DNA of 57,206 nt from a virus. The stretch spans positions 1-57,206 of the IMG/VR virus record IMGVR_UViG_3300025769_000138, one strand, 5' to 3'. Under the pieces are notes generated by a model. That model saw only the letters and a list, made by a program, of their open reading frames with translations. It did no database searches and was not told where the DNA came from. Positions 33,736 to 40,596 of the stretch are shown in pieces; positions within the stretch are counted from its first letter, which is position 1; the number at the start of each line of letters is the position of its first letter. The translations under genes and the position numbers were made by a program.

Positions 33736-35583
33736 TTAACCCTCACAACTTAAACATTCATTATCACCTGAGCTATAGCTATGTCTATCAAACTTTAGAC
33801 TAATGTTATCAGCTCTATTTTGTACCATTGTCCTACAATAGTACAACGTCTTCAATCCTTTTTTCCAAGCACTAAAATGTACTGAGTGCATATATTCTAC
33901 AGAAGCATCCGAAGGAAAGAATAGATTAACAGACTGAGACTGGCAGATATACTCTTGTCTAGCTGCTGCATGTTCTATAACCCAATGTTGGTCTATCTCA
34001 AAGGCAGTCTTGAAGGTATCTTTCTTATACTCGTCTATATCTATCCCTAGAATAGATCCTTGAGCAGAAGATACTTCAACCCATTGTTCTTCAGTTAATT
34101 CTAAGAACTTATTCCTTACTATAGTAGTGCCATTAAGAGTCTTCTGCCCTACAAGATTAGTAGAGAAAGGTTCTATAGAAGGACTAGTACCACAAATAAT
34201 ACCTGAAGAAGCGTTAGGTGCTATAGCTAATAGCTGAACATTCCTCTGCATATACTTTGTAGTTTCTGTTATAGAATAGGTGCTACCTTCTTTATGGTTT
34301 AAGGTAAATGTAGGAGTGTCTCCATATAAGGTTTTTCTTTTTCCTGTAAGTTGTTCATTTATAAGTATTGTATCTTCTTCTATAGGACAAGGACCTCTCT
34401 CTATAGCCAACTCTCTAGTAGCCTCTGTAGCTTTCTCTTTAATATCCTTAAAGATATTCCTATTATAAGAACTAGCTAAAGCAGATTCAAAAGGAACACC
34501 TTTAGATTGTAGATAAGCATGGAAGCCCATAGCACCTAAGCCTATATCTCTACCTCTAATAGCCCCTTTAACAGCCTTAGACATAGTTTCTGGAGCGTTA
34601 TCTATGAAGTCTTGTAGAACATTATCAAGCATCCTTATAAGATCCTTCACCATGTCTGTGTCCTTCCATTCGTCATACTTCTCTAGGTTGACTGAGGATA
34701 GACAACATACTGCTGTAGTCTCAGGATCTGTAGGTATTAAAATCTCACTACAAAGATTTGATTGGCTAATCTCAAGCCCTGCATCTTTATAAGCTTGAGG
34801 TCTATGTCTATTAGAAGCATCTATGAAATGTAGATAAGGCTCTCCTGTTTCAAACCTAGTCTTAAGTATCTGTTCCCATAGATCAGAAGCCTTAACAGTC
34901 TCGGTAACTTCTTTAGTATGAGGGTCTATAAGATCCCAAGAATCATCAAAGTCTTTATCCTTCATCTTAGCTTCAACAAGTTTCATGAAACTATCAGGAA
35001 TATTAATACCGTGATGTAGGTTGAGGTTCTTTCTATTAGGATCTCCTTTAGGTATTCTCATAGATAGGAACTCAGATATTTCTGGATGGGATATATCTAG
35101 GTATGAGGCGTACCCCCCTCTACGAGTAACAGATTGATTTACTGCTAATATTAATCTATCAACAACATGCATAAAAGGTATCATACCAGTGGATTTAGAC
35201 CCTTGAGAAGTACCAGAACCTTCGGATCTAATCCTAGACCAGTTAGACCCTATGCCACCTCCCATAGATGCTAACCAAATAGTGTCAGAGTAATTATCCG
35301 CTATACCTTCTCTAGAGTCATCTAACTCATTTAAGAAACAGCTAATAGGTAGCCCCCTCTTAGTGCCTCCATTAGATAATACTGGAGTAGCAAAACCAAA
35401 CCAAAGATTAGAAGCATAATCGTATAATCTTTGAGCATGTGCTTCATCATCCCCATAATAAGAAGCTACTCTAGCAAAAGCATCTTGAGGAGAATCTTCT
35501 CCTTCTATTAGATATCTTTCCTTGAGCATTACCTTAGCTGCTTCTGATAGCAGTTCATCTTTAGTATAATCAATCTGTACCAT
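33736..35583 (-). CDS. nrdA: Class I ribonucleotide reductase alpha subunit (615 aa)
   Basis: It reduces ribonucleotides to deoxyribonucleotides with NrdB. The redox Cys is Cys82 (PISCFLNE). The thiyl radical site is NLCSE (Asn276, Cys278, Glu280), with paired Cys293-294 after it. The C-terminal thioredoxin-exchange tail is CLSCEG. The protein is shorter than cellular NrdA and lacks an N-terminal ATP-cone, so the usual dATP feedback switch is probably missing. Confidence 0.93.
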   Translation of the reverse strand: MVQIDYTKDELLSEAAKVMLKERYLIEGEDSPQDAFARVASYYGDDEAHAQRLYDYASNLWFGFATPVLSNGGTKRGLPISCFLNELDDSREGIADNYSDTIWLASMGGGIGSNWSRIRSEGSGTSQGSKSTGMIPFMHVVDRLILAVNQSVTRRGGYASYLDISHPEISEFLSMRIPKGDPNRKNLNLHHGINIPDSFMKLVEAKMKDKDFDDSWDLIDPHTKEVTETVKASDLWEQILKTRFETGEPYLHFIDASNRHRPQAYKDAGLEISQSNLCSEILIPTDPETTAVCCLSSVNLEKYDEWKDTDMVKDLIRMLDNVLQDFIDNAPETMSKAVKGAIRGRDIGLGAMGFHAYLQSKGVPFESALASSYNRNIFKDIKEKATEATRELAIERGPCPIEEDTILINEQLTGKRKTLYGDTPTFTLNHKEGSTYSITETTKYMQRNVQLLAIAPNASSGIICGTSPSIEPFSTNLVGQKTLNGTTIVRNKFLELTEEQWVEVSSAQGSILGIDIDEYKKDTFKTAFEIDQHWVIEHAAARQEYICQSQSVNLFFPSDASVEYMHSVHFSAWKKGLKTLYYCRTMVQNRADNISLKFDRHSYSSGDNECLSCEG

Positions 35584-35795
35584 TAACTAAAATCCCCATT
35601 AATAATTGACCATAACGGTCCTTGCAATTTGTTTATTTCTTCTTTAGTACCTGTAGCTAATATCTCTATAGGTTTCTTGCCATCTGTACTTTTATTATTA
35701 GAAGTAAACCATAAGTCTACGTTAGCTGGCTTAAGTACATAAGAAGCCAGTTTATAAGTCTCTATAGTTTCCCAAGTTCTTTCTTCTGGTGTCAT
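35583..35795 (-). CDS. Solitary MbcA/ParS/Xre-type antitoxin domain (70 aa)
   Basis: Residues about 28-70 (NVDLWFTSNNKSTDGKKPIE, then LATGTKEEI and INGDFS) follow the DUF2384 toxin-binding pattern (WLNTPNxxLGGxxPLELL, then GVFS-type end) of antitoxins that block RES-domain toxins. There is no N-terminal DNA-binding domain and no RES toxin nearby. A phage protein with only this part could neutralise a host toxin. The family call is by eye. It overlaps the nrdA start by 1 bp. Confidence 0.6.
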   Translation of the reverse strand: MTPEERTWETIETYKLASYVLKPANVDLWFTSNNKSTDGKKPIEILATGTKEEINKLQGPLWSIINGDFS

Positions 35796-35846
35796 ATTCT
35801 TTATTGTCCTTATTTAATTCTCCTCCTCTTTCCTTAGGATTACTTA

Positions 35847-36080
35847 CTAACTTAATAGGGAGGTTAAATCTTTTTCTGTTAGAGTACCTAGTTCTGTTAT
35901 CTCTAATACTTTAAATATTCTAGACACTGCAAAATCTTGTTTAAAGGTCTTAGACCTCTCCATTAGTGCTTTAGCCTGTAGCTCTGCTGTAGTTTTATCT
36001 TTAAAATACCCTAATATCTCTTCCTGATAACTTAAGTCATATGTACAGGCGTATTCATGTTTCAATATATATATAGTCAT
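35847..36080 (-). CDS. Hypothetical protein (77 aa)
   Basis: It begins MTIYILKHEYACTYDLSYQE and contains a helix (TTAELQAKALMERSKTF). The overall pattern is alpha/beta. No function is recognised. It overlaps the nuclease gene upstream by 4 bp (ATGA). Confidence 0.6.
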   Translation of the reverse strand: MTIYILKHEYACTYDLSYQEEILGYFKDKTTAELQAKALMERSKTFKQDFAVSRIFKVLEITELGTLTEKDLTSLLS

Positions 36081-36409
36081 AACAACTCCTTAAAAAAATA
36101 TTCAGCATCTAATAATACTAAAGGTTTCTTATGATTAGCTTTAATAACAACTAAAGGTTCATACTTACCTGCGTTAGCTTGAGCTTGTTCATAATATTTA
36201 TATACAGCTATAGCCTTAAGACTCTTACATTCTACAGAATAAGGAAATAACTTACGAGCTGCTGGAGATAATTGTACATCTTCCCCTCCAGCTCCCATAC
36301 TTGTAGACTTAACATCATCAGGCTCTAGCTTAGGGAAGGTCTTAAGGATAAGATCTCTTACGTATTTTTGTAAGTTTCTTCCTTTAGCTTTTTTGCTTTG
36401 AGTCTTCAT
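36077..36409 (-). CDS. Small PD-(D/E)XK nuclease, resolvase-like (110 aa)
   Basis: The active-site pattern is readable: GGEDVQLSP (Asp near 48), then SVECKSL (Glu-Cys-Lys near 60-62). A conserved basic start KKAKGRNLQKYVRDL precedes it. Small enzymes of this form act as Holliday-junction resolvases or nucleases in phage replication. It lies beside a second, larger nuclease gene (26-bp overlap). Substrate is not determined. Confidence 0.65.
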   Translation of the reverse strand: MKTQSKKAKGRNLQKYVRDLILKTFPKLEPDDVKSTSMGAGGEDVQLSPAARKLFPYSVECKSLKAIAVYKYYEQAQANAGKYEPLVVIKANHKKPLVLLDAEYFFKELL

Positions 36410-37286
36410 AAGTAACTTCCTTATCTTTATCTAAGAACCACTTCTTAGTTTTACCTTTCTCACCTAATCTATACTCAGCTTCAGGATGACATTTATCTTT
36501 TCTAGGACAGAATTGACAAGGCTCTCCTGTACCACAGGCTATAACTTTCTCTCCTGTTTTCTTACCATACCAGGTTTCTTCTTTAACTCCAGGGCAGGGA
36601 GGTAGAGGTCTATCATTCTTAAAGTGGTCTACTACTTTAGTAATATCCTTTAAAGCTTCTTGTCTCTCATCTTCTACTTCAAGGAATTTAAACTCTCCGC
36701 TAACCTTATTTACCACAAACAAGCCTTTAAAGCAAGAGCTATCTACATCTTTTTTAGCTGCATTATATCCCCATCCTTGTAACCTATAGCCAAAGCTATC
36801 CTCCTCTTTAAAAGATTCATAATCTTTAAACTTATGCTCAAAGGAATGAGGGGAACAAGACTTGATATCTATAAGATAATTCTCTCCAGTTAATTGATCT
36901 TTATAAATATGGTCATACTCCCCTTTAATAGTCTCTCCTAATATATCTAGCTCTACCTTACCTGATTCCCCTACAATATCAACACCTGAAGCTTTAAGCA
37001 ATACAGTTATCATAGCTTCAATAATATCCCCATAAGTAACTAAGAGCTTAAACTCAGGAGACTTAAGATCTTCTCCATATAGTTTATCCATATGTAATTG
37101 TCTTAAGTCTTTACCTATGTTAGACATCCTAAGTCTAAACTCTTTTTCTCTAGGAGTATTGAATTGCTTAACGAGAATATTCTTACATAAAGTACCAAAC
37201 TCTTCTATCAATTCATCTGATATATTTACGGGTACTTTATTAGCCTTAGCAAGTAAAGCTCTAAGTTTAATCTCTAGCTCATTCAT
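36384..37286 (-). CDS. Cas4/RecB-like exonuclease with C-terminal cysteine cluster (300 aa)
   Basis: The core has the PD-(D/E)XK signature: an N-terminal RMSNIGKDLRQ, then IKGEYDHIYKD and LIDIKSCSP (Asp...Asp-x-Lys). Near the C-terminus a Cys cluster (PPCPGVKE, then ACGTGEPCQFCPRKDKC) could bind a metal or Fe-S cluster, as in Cas4/AddB-like nucleases. It likely processes DNA ends in recombination or replication. Confidence 0.75.
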   Translation of the reverse strand: MNELEIKLRALLAKANKVPVNISDELIEEFGTLCKNILVKQFNTPREKEFRLRMSNIGKDLRQLHMDKLYGEDLKSPEFKLLVTYGDIIEAMITVLLKASGVDIVGESGKVELDILGETIKGEYDHIYKDQLTGENYLIDIKSCSPHSFEHKFKDYESFKEEDSFGYRLQGWGYNAAKKDVDSSCFKGLFVVNKVSGEFKFLEVEDERQEALKDITKVVDHFKNDRPLPPCPGVKEETWYGKKTGEKVIACGTGEPCQFCPRKDKCHPEAEYRLGEKGKTKKWFLDKDKEVTYEDSKQKS

Positions 37287-37498
37287 CAGTCTAATTCCTT
37301 CTTCATTAGCTTAAGACCTTCTATAAGAGCAGCTATAGATTCTTTTTCTATAAAGGCTACATGTGAGTTCTGGTTTAATCTTATACTACCTAATGCATCC
37401 TCTTTGGAGAGGTGTACGTAACCTACTCTAGATTGTCTAACCGCAACACTCTCAATAGGTCTAGTTTCTTCTTTATAATTAATCTGTAATCTATCCAT
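37286..37498 (-). CDS. Paralogous small protein A, NYKEETRPIES family (70 aa)
   Basis: It shares INYKEETRPIES near the N-terminus, and a C-terminal pattern FIEKxxIxxLIExLKLxK, with the gene at 40381-40596. This shows an old duplication within the leftward module. The order is a short beta part then a C-terminal helix. Function is unknown. The gene is coupled to the Cas4-like nuclease by a 1-bp overlap. Confidence 0.7.
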   Translation of the reverse strand: MDRLQINYKEETRPIESVAVRQSRVGYVHLSKEDALGSIRLNQNSHVAFIEKESIAALIEGLKLMKKELD

Positions 37499-37518
37499 AG
37501 TTTCTTTCTCCTTTTATA

Positions 37519-37932
37519 CTACACTAATCCTTTTAAATCTACTGGTTTAAAACTATCTGGCTTAAGAATTTTACCTTCATCATTCCTTAATACAGATCCA
37601 TCTGGAAGTATCTTTGTTAAGTTAGAGTCACATATCCTATTCATAACTTCATGTATAAGATTAGTAGCCTCTTGATGAGACTTACCTTTAAGTCTGCCTA
37701 GTTTATAGATTATATTAAGAGCTATGAAAGCTACATCTCCAGCACCATCTAAGATCTCAATATCATCCTCAGCTCCTGAAGCTTTCTCTAGCTCGCAATA
37801 CTCTTCATGAAGATAACAATATACAGAAGTATCTATAGTCTGGTAAGTTAAATCTGTATCTTGAAGTTCTAAGTCTCTAGCAAACTTAGTCATCTTAGAA
37901 ATAAAATCATTACTTATAATTGGATCTGTCAT
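37519..37932 (-). CDS. MazG-like nucleotide pyrophosphohydrolase (137 aa)
   Basis: The all-helical NTP-PPase motif is present: EEYCELE (near 39-45) and EILDGAGDVAFI (near 58-69), giving the ExxE...ExxD metal site. The conserved tail with KILPDGSVLRNDEGKI is typical of phage MazG-like enzymes. They remove unusual or signalling nucleotides, for example (p)ppGpp-type or non-canonical dNTPs. It lies in the nucleotide-metabolism cluster. Confidence 0.8.
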   Translation of the reverse strand: MTDPIISNDFISKMTKFARDLELQDTDLTYQTIDTSVYCYLHEEYCELEKASGAEDDIEILDGAGDVAFIALNIIYKLGRLKGKSHQEATNLIHEVMNRICDSNLTKILPDGSVLRNDEGKILKPDSFKPVDLKGLV

Positions 37933-38081
37933 TTGAATATCTTCTTTATTTGTTTATCATACTTCTTATTTCTTTTTCTAGTCTTATCTGTAGCCTTAAG
38001 TATAAGAGGGATGAGGAGTCTGTGAGATAAATACCCCACAGACAAACCGACTACCAGAAAGACAAGTATAAATGTACCCAT
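37929..38081 (-). CDS. Small membrane protein (50 aa)
   Basis: A single N-terminal transmembrane helix (MGTFILVFLVVGLSVGYL) is followed by a very basic cytoplasmic tail ending KKIFK. Its stop overlaps the MazG-like start (ATGA). It lies directly downstream of the SPFH-domain gene, so it may act in the same membrane complex; that link is inference. Confidence 0.65.
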   Translation of the reverse strand: MGTFILVFLVVGLSVGYLSHRLLIPLILKATDKTRKRNKKYDKQIKKIFK

Positions 38082-38082
38082 C

Positions 38083-39246
38083 TTATTTATTCCCCTCAAT
38101 CATCTTCTTATTAAGATCCATTAAAGCTTGAAGACCTACGGCATCAAAAGGATTTACTTTGGTTCCATCAGCATCAGAGCCTCCACTTACCATAATCTGA
38201 GGTAATCTTACTTTAGATAACTCTCTTGCTACACCAATAGCTGTATCCCTATCAAACTCAGCTTGCTCTCTAGGAGATAAACCAGCAGCTACCTTTAGTC
38301 TAGCAGCCTCAGCTTCAGCTTCACCTTTAAGGATGATAGCTTTCTTTTCTTCCTCAGCTTTAAGAGCTAACTGCTCTGCTACTTCCTTCTCCTTCTCAGC
38401 CTTAATAACAGCAGACTCTTTCTCTACTAGAGCTTTGTACTTCTCCCTAGCTACATTAGCCTTCCCTTGTTCCTCAGCTTTGATAGCATCTTGTTTAGCT
38501 TTCTTAGCTTCAGCTTTAGCAAGGATCTCTTCTTGCTCTGATTTCTTACGTGCAGAAATTAACTGATCTGTTTTATCATCAAAGTCTATTTCTTTGATAA
38601 CCAATTGGATAACATCTACATTATAAGTCTCGAAAGCAGAAGGTTCATTAATAATAGGAACACCATTCTTATCTAATTTTTTAGATACAACCCTAATGAT
38701 CTTAGAGTTACCTTCTGAATCAGTGATACTTTTTTCTTCGTACTCTGTAGCATATAACCCTTCTTTAACCTGCTCTAATACAAGGTTAATAAAATCTCCT
38801 CTACGAGTAGAGTACACTTCCTCTGCACCAAAATGAGTAGCAGATTGTTTAAGGGTAGCTGCTACTACCTGTCTGACTAGATCTGTATGAACTGCTTCAT
38901 AAGAACGGAACTCATTATGTAGTTTAAGTACATCTTTTTCTTTAGCTGGTAACTTAAATTTAATCTGTCCTGTAATAGCAGCTGTAGCTCCATCATTAAA
39001 TCGAACGGTGATAGGCTGATTATCAAAGCTATATGTATCTGATATCTTATAAGTAAAGATATCTCCAAAGTTCTGTAAATACATACCAGGATCTGTTTTA
39101 ACAGACATATTACCAGAAATAGCAGCCTGTTTTACTTGCATATAACCTGCATTATTAGTCTCAATTAAACTGGCTCCAGCAGTTAGTCCTACAACAACTG
39201 CAAGCCCTCCTATTACAATAGAAATATCTTTTAATATACTCATCAT
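38083..39246 (-). CDS. SPFH/band-7 (prohibitin-like) membrane protein (387 aa)
   Basis: An N-terminal TM helix (about 8-28, VIGGLAVVVGLTAGASLI) is followed by an SPFH domain (about 30-220) and a long Ala/Glu/Lys-rich coiled coil (about 225-330). This is the order seen in prohibitins, flotillins and HflK/C. Such proteins form large ring or cage assemblies on the inner membrane and can modulate proteases. Role in infection is unknown. A good ribosome site AAAAGGTGGA precedes the double ATG. Confidence 0.85.
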   Translation of the reverse strand: MMSILKDISIVIGGLAVVVGLTAGASLIETNNAGYMQVKQAAISGNMSVKTDPGMYLQNFGDIFTYKISDTYSFDNQPITVRFNDGATAAITGQIKFKLPAKEKDVLKLHNEFRSYEAVHTDLVRQVVAATLKQSATHFGAEEVYSTRRGDFINLVLEQVKEGLYATEYEEKSITDSEGNSKIIRVVSKKLDKNGVPIINEPSAFETYNVDVIQLVIKEIDFDDKTDQLISARKKSEQEEILAKAEAKKAKQDAIKAEEQGKANVAREKYKALVEKESAVIKAEKEKEVAEQLALKAEEEKKAIILKGEAEAEAARLKVAAGLSPREQAEFDRDTAIGVARELSKVRLPQIMVSGGSDADGTKVNPFDAVGLQALMDLNKKMIEGNK

Positions 39247-39266
39247 TCCACCTTTTGTTTATTAAA

Positions 39267-39343
39267 TGGTAGTCCCGACAGGGTTTGAACCTGCAATCTC
39301 CCGATTGAAAGTCGGACGTGTTAACCAATTACACTACGGGACC
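39267..39343 (-). tRNA. tRNA-Glu (anticodon TTC)
   Basis: A full cloverleaf is readable: acceptor GGTCCCG/CGGGACT, anticodon stem TCCGA/TCGGG with loop CTTTCAA (anticodon TTC), and T-loop TTCAAAC. The discriminator A is followed by an encoded CCA end. It reads GAA, a very frequent codon in this AT-rich genome. It lies 3 bp downstream of tRNA-Pro. Confidence 0.95.
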
Positions 39344-39346
39344 GTA

Positions 39347-39424
39347 TGGTCAGGGTGGCAGGGTTTGCACCTGCGATCTCTGGTTTCCAAAACCAGCGGA
39401 TTAACTAGACTTTCCCACACCCTG
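39347..39424 (-). tRNA. tRNA-Pro (anticodon TGG)
   Basis: The acceptor stem is CAGGGTG/CACCCTG with discriminator A and encoded CCA. The anticodon stem is CTGGT/ACCAG with loop TTTGGAA (anticodon TGG). The T-arm stem is GCAGG/CCTGC with loop TGCAAAC, a slight variant of the usual TTCAAAC. It reads CCA/CCT-type proline codons. Its 5' end lies 4 bases from the structured RNA candidate. Confidence 0.93.
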
Positions 39425-39427
39425 ATA

Positions 39428-39580
39428 ATTAATGCTGAGGACGCAACTATGTTACGCCCTCGAATACCTTTTCTACACTTGGCAGATAGGCTTAAGCAGT
39501 TTTTATTCTTGCTTAGGAACGGAGGGTTAGTTTGAGCATTGTAAACAAGAGGCTTAACCCTGCTCTGCCTAGGCATTAAT
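39428..39580 (-). ncRNA. Candidate structured RNA (~150 nt) upstream of tRNA-Pro
   Basis: The outer arms ATTAATGC/GCATTAAT (39428-39435, 39573-39580) enclose an 11-bp hairpin (39437-39461, 3-base loop) and a three-way junction. That junction is closed by GGCAGA/TCTGCC (39481-39486, 39564-39569), with arms TAAGCA/TGCTTA (39493-39498, 39510-39515) and GGGTTA/TAACCC (39524-39529, 39555-39560). In the 11-bp hairpin two positions pair as G-U only on the minus strand, which supports a minus-strand transcript. It overlaps the stop codon of the SSB-like gene. No known family is recognised. Confidence 0.6.
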
Positions 39581-40379
39581 CAAATGGATTCTCACCATCA
39601 ACTTCAGCATCAACTACTTCAATAATAGTAGCATCCTCTATATCTCCTGTCAACACTTTATTATACTCACTTATAATCCATTTATTTCTTTCAGCAATAT
39701 AAGTAACTGCATCTTTCAAATGCCCCATAATAGAGGAAGGATCTTCTAAAGTATACTCTTTATCCTCAGTGATAGAGAAGTCATAACCATCATGATCTGA
39801 AGCCTTAACTAAAGAGAAATCAAAAGCATGAGTATAGTAAGAATCGTATTTCACTGATTTAAAAGCATCTCCTACTGCTTTAAACTTACCCCCAGATACT
39901 TTAAGGTCTACTAAAATATCCTTTTCACCAGGAATCTCTACTAATCCGAAGCAATGCATATAGACAGGAACTTCTTTCCTCCAAGCTTTCTGGTCGTCAA
40001 CCTCTAATTGCTCGAAAGCTTTCTTAGCTGGTCTGCCACACCTAACTCCTCCAAGAGTATCAATAGGCTCTTGCTTCCAATTATCAAAGAAAATAGACTG
40101 GCACTCTACGTGGTCATGAGCTTCATTCCATCTAAGGTATTGATAGAATACACATAAAGGTTTGAACTTAAAGCTGTCTAAAGTACCTTCATAACCTGTT
40201 ACTTCAAAGACACCTTTCATCTTTGACTTACCTTTAACCTTTACCACCTTACCGTTCTCATCTGTAACAGCATCCTCAGTCCATGAAACTGAAGGGTAGC
40301 CTTCTGATTTTTCTTTAGTAAACTTAGCGATTAAACTATCTACTAAGTTCTCTTGTGTTGTTGCTATTTCGTTAGTCAT
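39576..40379 (-). CDS. Single-stranded DNA-binding protein-like (267 aa)
   Basis: Its position next to the DNA polymerase and its acidic end with a near-terminal Phe (DGENPFD) match phage SSB proteins, whose tails dock replication partners. The body is mixed beta with conserved aromatic segments (FKPLCVFYQYLRWNE). No other SSB gene is visible. Assignment rests on tail, length and synteny, so it is probable but not certain. Confidence 0.6.
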   Translation of the reverse strand: MTNEIATTQENLVDSLIAKFTKEKSEGYPSVSWTEDAVTDENGKVVKVKGKSKMKGVFEVTGYEGTLDSFKFKPLCVFYQYLRWNEAHDHVECQSIFFDNWKQEPIDTLGGVRCGRPAKKAFEQLEVDDQKAWRKEVPVYMHCFGLVEIPGEKDILVDLKVSGGKFKAVGDAFKSVKYDSYYTHAFDFSLVKASDHDGYDFSITEDKEYTLEDPSSIMGHLKDAVTYIAERNKWIISEYNKVLTGDIEDATIIEVVDAEVDGENPFD

Positions 40380-40380
40380 A

Positions 40381-40596
40381 TTAAAGTTTCTCCTTTGCTA
40401 ATTTTAATGCTTCAATCAATGAGTCTATTTTATTTTTCTCTATAAAAATTTCTTTCCTATTTACCTCATCATAAAATAATGTACTAGTAGCAGATCCTCT
40501 AGATAGCTTTACTTTATACATGCCATCTATACAAACCTCAATACTTTCAATAGGTCTAGTTTCTTCTTTATAATTAATTTTTATATCTTCAGTCAT
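40381..40596 (-). CDS. Paralogous small protein B, NYKEETRPIES family (71 aa)
   Basis: This is a paralogue of the protein at 37286-37498, with shared INYKEETRPIES and FIEKxxIDxLIExLKLAK. It starts at 40596 (AAGAGGTGGTAGT before ATG; the frame is open a little further upstream). Its N-terminus overlaps the polymerase stop. It lies between polymerase and SSB-like genes, so both copies flank replication or recombination genes. Function is unknown. Confidence 0.65.
   Translation of the reverse strand: MTEDIKINYKEETRPIESIEVCIDGMYKVKLSRGSATSTLFYDEVNRKEIFIEKNKIDSLIEALKLAKEKL

Noticed and set aside
39425-39575. A third tRNA between SSB-like gene and tRNA-Pro
   Set aside because: Acceptor-like arms exist (GCCTAGG/CCTAAGC, one mismatch), but no proper anticodon loop with T33 and no T-arm could be placed; reported instead as another structured RNA.
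39266-39576. Open frames of 80-89 codons on both strands over the tRNA region
   Set aside because: They run through two clear tRNA genes and the structured RNA region and lack ribosome sites.
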